Positions 34,067 through 44,169 of a DNA stretch of 64,000 nt are shown piece by piece. Position numbers and translations under genes: made by a program. The stretch is taken from contig OX291542.1 of NCBI GenBank assembly GCA_946406115.1, positions 35,731,321 through 35,795,320 of the forward strand, given 5' to 3'. Within the stretch, counting starts at the first letter, position 1. Every line of letters starts with the position of its first letter. The DNA comes from Apoda limacodes (taxonomy: Eukaryota > Arthropoda > Insecta > Lepidoptera > Limacodidae). The notes under the pieces were generated by a model. That model ran no database searches and had not been told where the DNA came from. It saw nothing but the letters and a program-made list of their open reading frames with translations.

Positions 34067-34954
34067 AACACACCGGCACAATTAGCGGAACACAAAAAAA
34101 GGATTTGAACGAATGGAAGCAGGTTTTCTAAACTGATGAGTGCAGAGTTCTTTTAAAACAGATCGATGGGAGACAGCGAATATGGAGACGCAAAGGAGAA
34201 CGCCACATACAGTCTAATTTTGAACGCTCAGTGGCTTATGGTGGCGGCTCGATAATGGTTTGGGGAGGGATATGTTTGGGAGCTCGCACGGAGTTAGTGA
34301 TAGTCACAGGAGGGACCATGACAGCAGATCGATACATCAGAGACATTTTAGAAGAACATGTTGTACCATTTGCCCCATTTATTGGTGACGACTTTATTCT
34401 AATGCAAGATAATGCTCGTGCTCATAGTGCACAATCGGTACAGGCATATCTGAGCCACGTAGGTATACCGGTGATGCAGTGGCCAGCAAATTCCCCCGAT
34501 ATGAATCCGATAGAGCATGTCTGGGACTTGCTAAAAAGAAGGGTTAAATCCGGAATGCCACCCCCCAACAATCTGAATGAACTTGGAAACGCATTACTTG
34601 AGGAGTGGGAGCGGTTGCCTCAAGAAATCATCGATAACATAATCTGTAGCATGCCCAGACGAATGGAAACCGTAATCAGAGCAAGAGGGGGAAACACTTG
34701 TTATTATATTTATTTTATTGTTAAATCATTTAATGCTTACTTTTTTTAATTTTTTGTGATGGTTCATAATCATCTAAAAATTTCACTTATTTCAAATTTC
34801 TTTATTTTTCAATAAAAAATAACGAAGACTTTGCAAAATCGTTGCTAAAAGATGTTAATCAATTTGTTATTTTGTGTCTAATTACATTAAATATATGCGT
34901 TATTATCTCATAGTCTCACTTTTTTTTCTGTTCCGCTAATTGTGCCGGTGTGTA
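34067..34954 (+). mobile_element. Tc1-type DNA transposon, internally deleted, nested in copia
   Basis: Terminal inverted repeats ACACACCGGCACAATTAG extend to about 34 bp at both ends with few mismatches. They are flanked by TA at 34065-34066 and 34955-34956, and removing the insert restores copia RT reading at this point. The length of 888 bp is below the usual 1.3-1.6 kb, and the N-terminal DNA-binding part is missing. The TIRs are far better preserved than the host copia, so the insertion is younger. Confidence 0.95.
34231..34749 (+). CDS. Tc1-type transposase, C-terminal catalytic part (DD34E)
   Basis: 172 residues with 'GGSIMVWGGI', 'ILMQDNARAHSA' (second catalytic Asp), 'VMQWPANSPDMNPIEHVWD' (catalytic Glu; 34 residues lie between Asp and Glu, the Tc1 spacing) and the C-terminal 'IRARGGNT'. 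Upstream, in the same frame or nearby, 'TDEC' (first Asp) and 'WRRKGERH' can be read back to about 34110 but behind a stop. The paired HTH DNA-binding region is deleted, so the protein could not bind the ends by itself. The open frame suggests recent activity of the family. Confidence 0.9.
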   Translation: MAYGGGSIMVWGGICLGARTELVIVTGGTMTADRYIRDILEEHVVPFAPFIGDDFILMQDNARAHSAQSVQAYLSHVGIPVMQWPANSPDMNPIEHVWDLLKRRVKSGMPPPNNLNELGNALLEEWERLPQEIIDNIICSMPRRMETVIRARGGNTCYYIYFIVKSFNAYFF

Positions 34955-34956
34955 TA

Positions 34957-35110
34957 TGTCGGTGATCGCTTACCAGCAGGAACAAATCAAAAACTAATAG
35001 ATGAGTTTATACAAGAGCTGTTAAGCAAACTCAATATAACGACAAACACAAATATATCTTAGGTATAGAGATAGAAACCAGCGATGTTTTAAAGATCCAT
35101 CAGAAGTTTT
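34957..35110 (+). pseudogene. copia RT segment between two insertions
   Basis: It reads as the residues after the RT active site, 'GDRLPAGTNQKLIDEFIQEL' then 'LSKLNITTN', and reaches 'IHQKF' at the Jockey insertion. The 8-bp GAAGTTTT at 35103-35110 is the left target duplication of that LINE. Confidence 0.85.
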
Positions 35111-35223
35111 CAGGGATCTTACATCAGGGTGGCACTCTCATCAATTTTAGACGCTCCCTGCATTGCTCCTTTATCGATCCTCCTCCACTTACGAATAAAG
35201 AAGCATCCGTCTGCCACTTAGCG

Positions 35224-35826
35224 ATGACCGGTCATCAGACGATCATCATTGCATCGGTTTATCTCTCTCCCTCAAAAGACTTTCTGGAGAGCGACCTTCA
35301 GTCGCTCTTAAATTTAGGCGACGCCGTCATTCTTGCCGGCGACCTAAATTGTAATCACCGTCGCTGGAACTCTTCAGTAACTTCATGGAGATGCAGAATC
35401 CTCGATAACTTAGTTGACAGACTAAACTTAGACATCATCGCTCCCATGACGCCCCCTTACTTTCCCCATTATAATCGGAACAACCCTCACGTGCTCGACA
35501 TAGCACTTCTAAAGAATGTAAGGCTAAGCTTTCGCTCTATAGTGGTACTTGGCGAACTTGACGCGGACCACTGCCCTGTTCTCCTACGATTAGGTTCCCC
35601 TTCGGACACTCCTCCCGACACTAGAACCGTGACGGACTGGGATAAATTCGGGAAATTAATCGAAAATCACAGCTCACCACATCTAGATCGCGTTCCCAAT
35701 ATAATCTCTTCTGCAACCGACTTAAATGTAGCTATCGGCTCACTCACGACTCACTCACTAGCCACCTCACCACCACCTTTGGCGAGTGCTCAAGACAAAT
35801 GCCAGTTGGTGATAACCACCTACTAA
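35224..35826 (+). pseudogene. Jockey LINE EEP endonuclease, C-terminal half
   Basis: Domain order: 'TIIIASVYLSPSK', 'AVILAGDLNCNHRRWNS' (GDLN catalytic Asp/Asn), 'PYFPHYNRNNPHVLDIALLK', 'VLGELDADHCPVLLRLG' (D-A-D-H; catalytic Asp/His intact). The N-terminal part with the catalytic Glu is missing, because the element is truncated at 35111. This makes it nonfunctional as an endonuclease. The frame is otherwise clean for 200 residues. Confidence 0.9.
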
Positions 35827-35852
35827 TACTGCCTCAGCAAATCAGGTAGCTA

Positions 35853-36776
35853 ATGACTGAGCGCAACGCGGCCTGCCGCAGACGCGATCGCGCTTCCACT
35901 ATCGAAAAAGGTTTCGGTGATCTGATGGAGAACATTTATCCTTCTAATCAAGCTTATTGGCACCTAGCCAGAGCTTTGAAATCAGACACCGCCAACTCTC
36001 TCCCTCCGTTAACTCGTCCCAACAATGTTCCCACGTTCGATGACGACGAAAAAGCGGATTGCCTAGCGTCTAGCCCCCAAGCCCAATATGCCTTAAGCAC
36101 ACAGCCGTTCGATCCCGACCACGTGCGTGTGGTAGACGACAAAGTGAAGCGCAGAACAGAATGCAATTGTTATAGGTATCCACAAGCCAGGCGAAGCTCG
36201 TACCGAGCCGTCCTCCTACCGCCTTATGAGTTTACTAAAGGCCTCCTCGCTCGCCTACGGAACGCTATAGTCTTCAGAGGCATTTTAATAGACGAGCAGT
36301 TCCGCGCCAAACACTCATGCGTCCATCAAGTCCTCCGCATCACGGAATATATTTTCAACGATAGGCTAGTGAGTCGAATCACTAAGATACTCCAACTCGC
36401 TATCACCGCCCTAGGCGAATGGTTTCGGAAATGGAGAATCGAAGTGAATCCCGACAAAAGCTCTGCCGTTCTCTTTACCTCAGGCCGCCCTCCGCGGCCA
36501 TCTCCCCGTTCACTCTTCAGTCGTGCCATGCCCTGGCAAAACAAGACCAAATATCTCGGTGTGACCCTGGATAGGCGTTTGAACTTCCGCGATCAAACCA
36601 AAATAGTTGGTGACCGAGCCGCCTTTGTCCTCGGTCGTCTTTATCCCGTGATAGGCAAGTACAGTAAGATGTCGCTTAGGAATAAGCTGAATCTTTACAC
36701 AACTTGCATCCGCCCCATACTAGCTTATGCTAGCGTAGTATATGCGTTATCCAAGCGCAATTTCCATAAACTTTAG
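35853..36776 (+). pseudogene. Jockey LINE reverse transcriptase with palm deleted
   Basis: It starts in the linker ('RDRASTIEKGFGDLMENIYP', 'AYWHLARALKSD'), reaches the fingers ('LLARLRNAIVFRGILIDEQF', 'RAKHSCVHQVLRITEYI') and then jumps straight to the thumb ('ALGEWFRKWRIEVNPDKSSA', 'KYLGVTLDRRLNF', 'IRPILAYASVVYA'). The segment that should carry the first Asp, GVPQGS and FADD motifs, on the order of 120 residues, is absent without a frame break. A TAG at 36774 ends the frame. The C-terminal domain continues as 'TLQNRFLRAASEAFWYDRN' to about 37060 with two frame shifts. Confidence 0.9.
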
Positions 36777-37418
36777 ACCCTCCAAAACCGCTTTCTCAGA
36801 GCGGCCTCCGAAGCCTTCTGGTACGACCGCAATGCGGACCTACACAGGGATTTCGGGCTCCCTACGATTCTCCAATATTTCAAAGAACCTGGCAGTCCGA
36901 TTTTTCGAGCGTACACAAAATCACCCGAATCGACTAATTGTGCAATCCATAACGTATCATCCCCCAACCGACTTTGGCATGGTCGTAAAACCATCGTTAG
37001 GCGGCCTCGGCACGTACCTCGCTATCCGGATAGCGAGATTAGACTCAAGGACCTCACCTAATAGGGCCTCCCTCCAAACACGACGCCGACGTCCCCGGGT
37101 TCGTCGACGCCCGCATGGATACACGTGGTATCAAAGAGTGCCGGGGCGCTTCTCGCCCCCACTCAATCGCAACCGCACCCGCGTAATGGGTAACTTCCCT
37201 CCTGGCGGTGACTCACCTTCGGGATCGAGGCTCACGCCGGTCGAAGGGATGCCCCGATAGCGACAACCCAAGCCGGGGCTCCCCCCGCGGGGAGCCCTTG
37301 AGAGTTAGGCGCTATATGGGCTGAGGCTCCTTCAGTGTCTCGCCCCAAAACGCCCGGTGAAGCAGTAATGGCTGCAATAGCCAACTACATTGTCAGTTCA
37401 GAAAAAAAAAGAAGTTTT

Positions 37419-37730
37419 ATGCCTAGAAATTATTACATAGGTTTGGCCTGGAAAATAGTAGACCTGTTACAACACCAATAGTCAAGGAAACCCTGTGTCA
37501 GCATCAAGATAGATGTGCTTTAAGTAAGATACTAGGCAATTCCAGACAAATTTTTAGTGCCCTGGTATACCTTATGGTGGGCACTAGACCTGACAGGCAT
37601 GCGCTGTCAGTGTGGTTTCCAGAAACTTGGAAAAACCAACGTAAGATGACTGTATCAAACAAAAACGGATTTTACGATACCTCTAGTACGCTCCAGACCT
37701 AAGTTTTATACACAAAAAGAACTACAAAAC
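37419..37730 (+). pseudogene. copia RT C-terminus / connection
   Basis: It resumes with 'KLLHRFGLENSRPVTTPI', then 'ALVYLMVGTRPD' and, after a frame change, 'IKQKRILRYL' and 'YAPDLSFIHKKNY'. It stops at the TA that precedes the next insertion. Confidence 0.8.
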
Positions 37731-37732
37731 TA

Positions 37733-38672
37733 TACGGAGAAAAAAATATTGTTCGAATTAAAAAACTATTTATTAAAATGCATTAATACTAAATTTTATT
37801 AATTTCAAAAAAAAAAATCTGGAAATAAAACAATATAAATTTAAGTACATTTTATTAATTTATAAAATAATAACAACAAAATAGTTTTATTCATTTCCGT
37901 AATCAATAATTTGTACTTAGGATTACAGAATTTTACAAATCCTATAAAACTTGCCTCGAATTTATGAGTAGGGTAATTAATATCAACATATAAAGCTTAC
38001 TTAAGATTATAAAAAGTTTTGTCATTACAGTGAAGGCCAATTCACAAACACCTTTCTAAGAATTAGTGAAGTTTACTAATAGCAAACATCATATCGTACT
38101 GCTCTGAATTAAGGTTGACGTCACGAGTCTTACATCGCGCTATCGAAATTTTTTCGATAGTTTGCATATATACCGACATACCGAAATGTAAGTAAAGTAC
38201 GACAAGGCGTTCTCCAGTTATAAGGGATTCCCCTTTGCCGCCGCTTCATAAAATATTTAAGCAAACTTGAGCTCTGAAGAGATTTGTGACGCCCTATCCG
38301 TCGCAGCTCTTCCTTCATCTACCAGGTACACTGACCAGTTATTATCGGGTTGTTCCCCTGTGTCCAACTATTCTGTCCAACTATCAACCGTACGCTTCGC
38401 ATCACAAAGTTTCATCAGGACCACCTACTCGTATTGGTGTAATTAAACGCTGATTGTAAGCGTGTTTATACGTTTTTTTGCATTCCATTTAATTTCACTT
38501 GTTTTTAGTAAACAAAACTGTTATTCAAACAAGACGTTTTATTCCTGTTAGTAAATACAATAAGTAAAACTCATTGGTAACCGTCAGTGTTATTTACTTG
38601 TCCGCGGAATTACTAATATTTTAGTGGTAATTAGTATTATTTACTTGTAGCTACTAAAGTTTTTTCTCCGTG
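37733..38672. mobile_element. Nonautonomous TA-flanked element (ACGGAGAAAAAA ends) in copia
   Basis: Ends TACGGAGAAAAAA and, inverted, CACGGAGAAAAAA, flanked by TA at 37731-37732 and 38673-38674. Copia RNase H reading follows at 38687. The 940 bp hold no transposase. TA duplication and short TIRs fit the Tc1/mariner group. The right half is GC-richer and contains the hairpin CTATCGAAATTTTTTCGATAG-type palindrome near 38140-38160. Confidence 0.8.
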
Positions 38673-38686
38673 TAATAGATTGATAT

Positions 38687-39083
38687 AGCGATACAGATCA
38701 TGGTGGAGACATCAGTACTTCAAGGTCGACGTCTGGAGTGTTATGCTTGTATACAGGTGGATAGATATGTTGGTTTAGTCAATGAGAACAGAGTGTTGCA
38801 ATATCAAAACAGAAGCCGAGATCGTTGCAGCTAACGAAACAGCTAGACAATGCTTCTGGCTTACTCGATTGCTATAGGATCTAGTTATTTTGAAGCAGTT
38901 ACCAGAGTTACGAGTTGACAATGACTGTGCTGTGCGACTTGCGCAAAACTCTTATTTTCGGATTCGGATTCGATATTTCTTTGTAAGGAAACTTATCACT
39001 AACGGAGAACTTCGAATTAACAAAGTTGCTAGTGATAATCAACTTGCAGACATTTTTACGAAACCGTTGCCAAAGCTTGTAAA
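38687..39083 (+). pseudogene. copia RNase H domain, C-terminal end
   Basis: Readable as 'YSDTDHGGDISTSRSTSGVL', 'TEAEIVAANETARQCFWLTR' and 'ELRVDNDCAVRLAQNSYF', then 'NGELRINKVASDNQLADIFT' and 'KPLPKL'. Frames change twice. The conserved acidic YSD and the terminal ADIFTKPLP are intact. The 13-bp CAAAGCTTGTAAA at 39071-39083 is duplicated after the next insert. Confidence 0.85.
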
Positions 39084-39144
39084 TCACCCTCGCTTATGAG
39101 GGTAGGCTGTGCCCCATCAGTGGGGACGTATGAAGGCCAGCAAG
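39084..39144 (+). mobile_element. 61-bp short insertion with 13-bp target duplication
   Basis: Flanked by CAAAGCTTGTAAA at 39071-39083 and 39145-39157. The content matches 13841-13902 ('cctcgcttatgagggtagg', 'gctgtgcccca'). A target-duplicated tiny insert fits an extremely truncated retroposon end or a mini-SINE. Confidence 0.85.
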
Positions 39145-39157
39145 CAAAGCTTGTAAA

Positions 39158-41303
39158 GCAAATAGGTCTATACGTTGTTGATAGAAGATGCTAGAGTTTA
39201 CACTGGCTGGTGCAACGTGAGACCATAGAAGTAAATTATGCATGTTGCTACAGAGGTTTATAAAATATGTATCTGTCAGTGTCGAAGTGTCGGTATTGTA
39301 AATGAAATAATAGATTCATATTATTAGAATATTGTTATGTTTTTGTGAAGTGTTGAAACTGTTTAAATGTTCCACTATTTGAGAATTTTGTATTTGTAAA
39401 CTCTATATCTGGACTCCGTCTTGCTGCACATTCTGCTGAAAATATCTTCTGTGTGCTGATCGCTGAAACAAAGATTATAGTTACGCCACGGACCTAAAAA
39501 AAATTGGGTGAAAACTTGTCTAAAGAAAGAGTGAAGCATGCAAATGGCCGCCCTTTTAATGTGTTGAGTTAGTTAGTAAGTTAATTTAATCGGTTTCTTG
39601 TGAAACTCGATAAGGCATTAGGAAAGACCCATTAGCCTAGCATCATTGTGTAATACATAAATTATGGCGAATCGCCATTTTGTAAGGGATATTTTGCTGT
39701 GAAGTCTTCAGATATTGCGCGTCGTTACTTGCTTATTCTTCCCAATTTACTGTTCATGAGCTTTCGCTTTATAATCCTTAACAGGTTTTCGTAAAACACT
39801 GCGAAAATTAGTCGTCGAACCTCACTAAGAAAATAGTAAAAAATTAACAAGGAAAAACACTGCTCTATCTTCGAATTCCCGGCAAAAGATCTTCTTAATG
39901 TGTTGACGTGCTTTGAGGGTTACCCTATGAATCACCAATTTGCCCACTTTTTAAATCCAGTATATTTAAATTATCATGTTATTATTTATGTACTATCCAC
40001 TTAAGCATTAGCTTCGATTATGTTACGCAACAGCTATTCTTTTATTGAAATGGGTAAAAAAAGGAACAAAGACTAGGGACAAATTATCGCTTAGCATATT
40101 TTAACGTTGTCAAATTAATATAAGAGTGTGATTTTAGAAAGAAACTTTCTACGTGGCTCATAAATTGGCAAAATTAAAATTCGCTTGTGTACTTAATTGA
40201 CATTACTAACATTATTATAGCAATTTACTATCACTTTTCCTTTTTAGCGATAAGAAATTGATATGACTAATTTTAATTAATTTTAAACGGTTGCACGACA
40301 GCATCATAATGTTGATCAACAACGTTATTTAACTAATTTTCATGTATGAACATAGCGACTGAAAACACATTTTACGAATAAAGCAATTTATTATTACTGA
40401 TTACATAATATGTATTAGATTATTAATAATGAACATCCTTTGCTCTCATTATCTTTTGTTCTCTTTTATCTGCGAGTGGACCCGGGCTAATAATGTTAGT
40501 TCCTTTAAAACTGAATAGAGACCATTCAACAAAATGTCCTTTTAAACAGACTTCAAAAAAGGACGTTATCAATTCGACCCGTATGTATGTAATATTGTCA
40601 AAATTGCAAAGTTTTTGTGTATGTTAGTCTAAACCAGATTCAAAACATGTGTGCCAAATTTCGTAAGTTCAAACTCAAATTAAAAATCTTTTTATTTAGA
40701 TGGGTTTCTAGGAAAACTTTAAAATCGTCAAGTGAATTAACTACAACTAGTTTTACAAACGAATTACAATACTGCTTTATTCCGTGCGTCCAATAGGTAG
40801 GTAGGTACTCTTTGTAAAATTACAAACGAAAGATAATATTATAGTAAATCAACTAATAAATACATATTTAGTATTGAAAGACTAAATAAACAAGCTTTAC
40901 TATTTAAATAGTTTGATTTAAAAAAAAACAAAATTCAAGTAATATTTCAATTGTCTTTTGTTTTTCAGATTTCATAGGGGGGGGGGGGGGGCATAATTAT
41001 TCAGTATCGGAATTTAAAATAACTCACAAGAAAAATATATTCATAAATCACTACACAGCAGACGTACATATATGTATATATGTGTGTATATATATGTATA
41101 TATTTATGTACTGTATATACATATATACAGACGTAATATTTACATGTTACAAACATGTAAATAAGTAAAAAGGGAATCATATGCATATTAAAGCACACAT
41201 ACATACACATATTCATATATGTATAGACACAGAAACATATATCAATACATATACTTTATAAATAAGACAGATAATTTATCTGTTGCAAGCCTCGTTTGCT
41301 TAC
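39158..41303. other. AT-rich; possible copia 3' remnant, poly-G run, no gene
   Basis: 39158-39480 could be the copia 3' end; a stretch beginning TGTTGAAACTG (39351) and ending GCTGAAACA (39472) has LTR-like termini, but no partner copy exists here to prove it. 40548-40640 starts a 'gacttcaaaaaaggacg' repeat. 40977-40991 is a run of 15 G. 41030-41240 is rich in (TA)/(CATA) simple sequence. Confidence 0.4.
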
Positions 41304-42186
41304 CCTTTTTGGAATAGCATACGGAACGAAGCAACGACGTCATCGAAATGTGCACTGCAGACGGTACTAGCTGGGACTGGGTTCCAATTATTTTCTTCTC
41401 TACAGTTTCGTATAATTAGGATCCAATCATCTTTGCGATTTTTGTTTCTAGGAAACCTAAAAAAATCGGCAAAGTGCGAGTCGGACTCGCGCACGAAGGG
41501 TCCCGTACCATTATCTACAAAGAAAACGAGCAAAAAAATCACGTATGTTGTATGGGAGCCCCCTTAAATTTTTTTTTTCTGTTTTTTTAGTATTTGTTGT
41601 GATAGTGGCAACAGAAAAACATCTGTGAAAATTTCAACTGTCTAACTATAACGGTTCATGAGATACAGCCTGATGACAGACGGACGGACGGATGGACAGG
41701 GAAGCCTTAGTAATACGGTTCCTTTCAGGTACGGAACCCTAAAAATGAAGAAAAAACACGGTCAAAATTAAGACTGATGCGAGTCAGTCTGAGTATGAGT
41801 GTAATTTTCCCGAAATCTATGAATCAATACCTACCAACTCTAAATAAATTTAAAATTTTAGCCCAGAAAACCTCGGACATTGAGAAGAGGACGCAAGAGT
41901 GACTTTATATGGGTTCCATTTTTTTCTTTTTAAATACAAAATCCTAAAAACTTACGAAACCTGATCTGACTGAGTGCAACTAAATGCAACAAATACAGAT
42001 TTCCCAACTTTTAGGGAAAATTTCCTATTAAAAAACTGACAACATTTACATCTAAGTAAATAAAATAAATAATTATTATAAAAAAAATAACAAAATAATC
42101 ATAACGTACGCGTGGTAGGTGATTCCTTGTGACTTTTTAAGTTTTCTCATGTAGTTTTTACACGATTTCACTGCACAAGACGGCAT
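41304..42186 (-). CDS. THAP zinc-finger protein, two exons of a probable host gene (3' part not found)
   Basis: Exon 1 (42186-42110) begins ATG with an AAAA context and encodes 'MPSCAVKSCKNYMRKLKKSQ' then 'GITYHA'. It stops at a GTACGT donor in phase 2. Exon 2 (41456-41304) follows a T-run/AG acceptor in the matching phase and encodes 'FPRNKNRKDDWILIIR', 'NNWNPVPASTVCSAHF' and 'DDVVASFRMLFQKG', ending at a GTAAGC donor, again phase 2. The joined reading has the THAP signature: Cys-x4-Cys, the FP before the helix, the conserved Trp, and Cys-x2-His-Phe of the C2CH zinc site. The closing AVPTIF box would be on a later exon. THAP proteins bind DNA; the family also includes P-element transposases, so a transposon origin cannot be excluded. 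No stops or shifts are seen. Confidence 0.7.
41459..41745 (-). repeat. GGGTTCCGTAC/ACTTGGCCG repeat inside the THAP intron
   Basis: The complete copy ends with 'ggtacggaaccct' at 41728-41742. Its tail 'gagtcggactcgcgcacgaaggg' lies at 41477-41499 on the plus strand. Read on the minus strand, the terminal T-run of this copy forms the pyrimidine tract directly before the AG of exon 2. Confidence 0.85.
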
Positions 42187-42189
42187 TTT

Positions 42190-43275
42190 TAACAATTTTC
42201 GTCGAAACAAATTACATGTCACAGGCGCTGTCACGCAGTTCGTATAAAGACGGCGAGTTGTCTGACCTAGTGTATCTGTGTGAGTGAAGGTCATGTATAA
42301 CAAACGAAATTGTAGGACCTTGCATGCTTCACATCTTTTCAGGGTAATGTTACGTGTGTCTATTTTCAGGTCCGTGAGTTACACTAATAAAATATTTAGT
42401 ACTGATGCGAGTGCGAGCGCCTGGACAGTGACTGTTTACAATAAAACCAGTCAAGTCTTTTTCATTTCAGTGTCAAGATGGAGGAGCAACGTCGTCAAAT
42501 CCACGAAAAACGATATAATTAAAAGGCTGTGACATACGGATGGATGGACGGACATACAAAGTAGCATATCCAATTGTGCATGTTTCCCATTATTTGAATA
42601 ATTTATTATTAATTGCAGTATTACTGTTTATAAACTATATCGCTACAATAAATTTATTGTATGACGGCACCGTCGTTTATTTAATTATATAAGGACTTTT
42701 TTTATTCTATAGACATTTATGAGTTATATAAACATTTACAAGCTGTGCTGGTCAAAGAATTAATATGACAAGTTTAAAGTTATAAACACAAGAGGTTTGA
42801 GCGTCAGGTGTTATTATTCCAAAAAAACGCACATTTAAATTAGCAGATTTTTACATATTTCTCAGTTTTTCAATTCTTTAAAACTGTTCATAATATTCTT
42901 CATATCAATCTATAGTCTCCACTTCCGGAAATATCAAACGTTAAATCCACGAATGTATTCAGAATCAGGTAGTAGTTTACGTTTCTAATTCCTGTCTCAT
43001 TTGTTCTAGTGTAAAATGGTAAATTAAAGTTGCGTATAACCTTCCACTCGCCACCGTATCCTATTTTGCACTGCGCGTGGATACTTTTAGCAGTTACTTA
43101 TTCCTAATCAAACACTGTATTACTATATTCTTTTAAATAAAATAATACCATAGCATTTCTCAACAAATAAAAAATGACCATCTTCTATTGAAGTGAAGTG
43201 GAAAAAAGAATATGTTTTGTTTTACATAGTTATTCGCCTTTAAATATTTACATATAGTTAAAGCTTTAGGATTAA
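42190..43275. other. Upstream region of the THAP gene, no second gene proven
   Basis: 42190-42530 is GC-richer and contains pyrimidine-AG sites ('ctattttcag', 'ttttcatttcag') on the plus strand, and a 14-codon ORF starting in good context (GTCAAGATGGAGG at about 42474). It could be a divergent transcript start. The rest is AT-rich. Confidence 0.35.
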
Positions 43276-43425
43276 GTGATCATTAGTAGTTGGAACATCC
43301 ATGCGTCGAATTAGCTCTAACTTTACAAGGAGCTCTGGCCGAACGCCAAACGCGTGCTGCGGAACAACCTGCTATTACCATCGTTTGTTGCCTATAAATT
43401 ATTGACGCTTTGTGTAGGTAATTTA
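43276..43425 (+). repeat. Dispersed repeat 'GATCATTAGTAGTTGGAACA' (young copy 2)
   Basis: Nearly identical to 21050-21195 up to 'cggaacaacctgct', then diverging. The rest of the unit to about 43500 retains 'ggctatgcagtttttcg', comparable with 'gtgctatgagcttttcg' at 21262. Confidence 0.75.
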
Positions 43426-44169
43426 CTCCAAGCCAATGTTTTATATCCGTTAAGATATAACGGTTTGTTTTTAGCGCGTTATGGGCTATGCAGTTTTTCG
43501 TGTATTTTTTCTCTTCTATCTTTCTATCCTTTTATTCGCAAAAAGAATACTAGTACTAAAGTAACTTCATCAATACTGAATTAAATAAAAAAATTAAAAT
43601 AATAAGCCTTTATTGCTTTTCTACATTCATCAAAAGTAAACGAGTATGCTAATGTTCCGCTTTAAAATATGAATTACAATAGATAGATTTCCATTATATG
43701 AGGCTGTGAAACAATGGACATACAAAAACAAAATCTTTACAGTTTCCTCCTCTTCTCTGATTTGTTCTGTTTCTCTATTTGGCTCTTGAGCTCTAAGGCC
43801 TAAGAAATAGCATCAAAAGATTTCTGTATCACCGTATCTCTTGACAACGAGACTGTACACAAAGTTGTCGTTGCATCTAATTAGTTTTTCAATGGCTCTG
43901 ATGTTAGCTGAAAACTACAAGTTTTTTCCGAAAACAAATAAAATGTTGTAATACGGTATGAAATAATAGTTTTCCATAGCTCAAAGGGCAATTTTGACCT
44001 TTACTCACGAAAGTGTCCTATAATAATACAGGTAACTCCTACTGACTTTTAAGTCCTAGTATATCATTCTTACAAATACACAAATCTTTATAGAATTAAG
44101 AAATCCATTCTACTCCTTACTTCCATACTATTCGTCCATATTCATACTTTCATATCCATTAATTTTTTA

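Larger units (their letters stand above)
35111..37410 (+). mobile_element. Jockey-group LINE, 5'-truncated, nested in copia
   Basis: It is flanked by GAAGTTTT at 35103-35110 and 37411-37418. It ends with an A-run at 37402-37410 after a GC-rich 3' UTR, and copia reading resumes immediately after ('KLLHRFGLENSRPVTTPI'). It holds an endonuclease C-terminal half, an RT with a large internal deletion and a C-terminal domain. GC content is clearly higher than in the surrounding AT-rich DNA, marking it as a recent arrival. Confidence 0.95.
31815..39083 (+). mobile_element. Ty1/copia-type LTR retrotransposon, decayed, with nested insertions
   Basis: Plus-strand domain order is that of copia: zinc knuckle (CCKEVGHFKKDC), protease (WFVNNGATSHVT), pre-integrase ('LYHETLGHRNKRHV', 'CQSCVFSKAHEQ'), integrase ('NADFCGPF', 'DNGAEFDNE'), RT ('ALSWVYRVKLNPDG', 'TFSPMVRVETI', 'MMQFDVSTAFLYGSLNEEIF') and RNase H ('YSDTDHGGDISTSRSTSG', 'LADIFTKPLP'). 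Stops and frameshifts occur throughout. The gag N-terminus and both LTRs are not identifiable. Insertions at 34067-34954, 35111-37410, 37733-38672 and 39084-39144 interrupt it, and copia coding sequence resumes after each. Confidence 0.92.

Noticed and set aside
36742..37260. 172-codon plus-strand ORF
   Set aside because: It is mostly an alternative frame of the Jockey C-terminal region and 3' UTR. Only a short middle stretch ('NHPNRLIVQSITYHPPTD') is the true frame between two shifts.
39351..39472. Possible copia 3' LTR (TGTTGAAACTG ... GCTGAAACA)
   Set aside because: No second LTR copy, polypurine tract or duplication is visible, so the LTR cannot be shown.
40797..40812. Third THAP exon starting with V-P-T
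   Set aside because: The phase fits, but the acceptor is poor (AAAG), the exon would be only 15 codons long, and a three-residue match is likely by chance in this much sequence.
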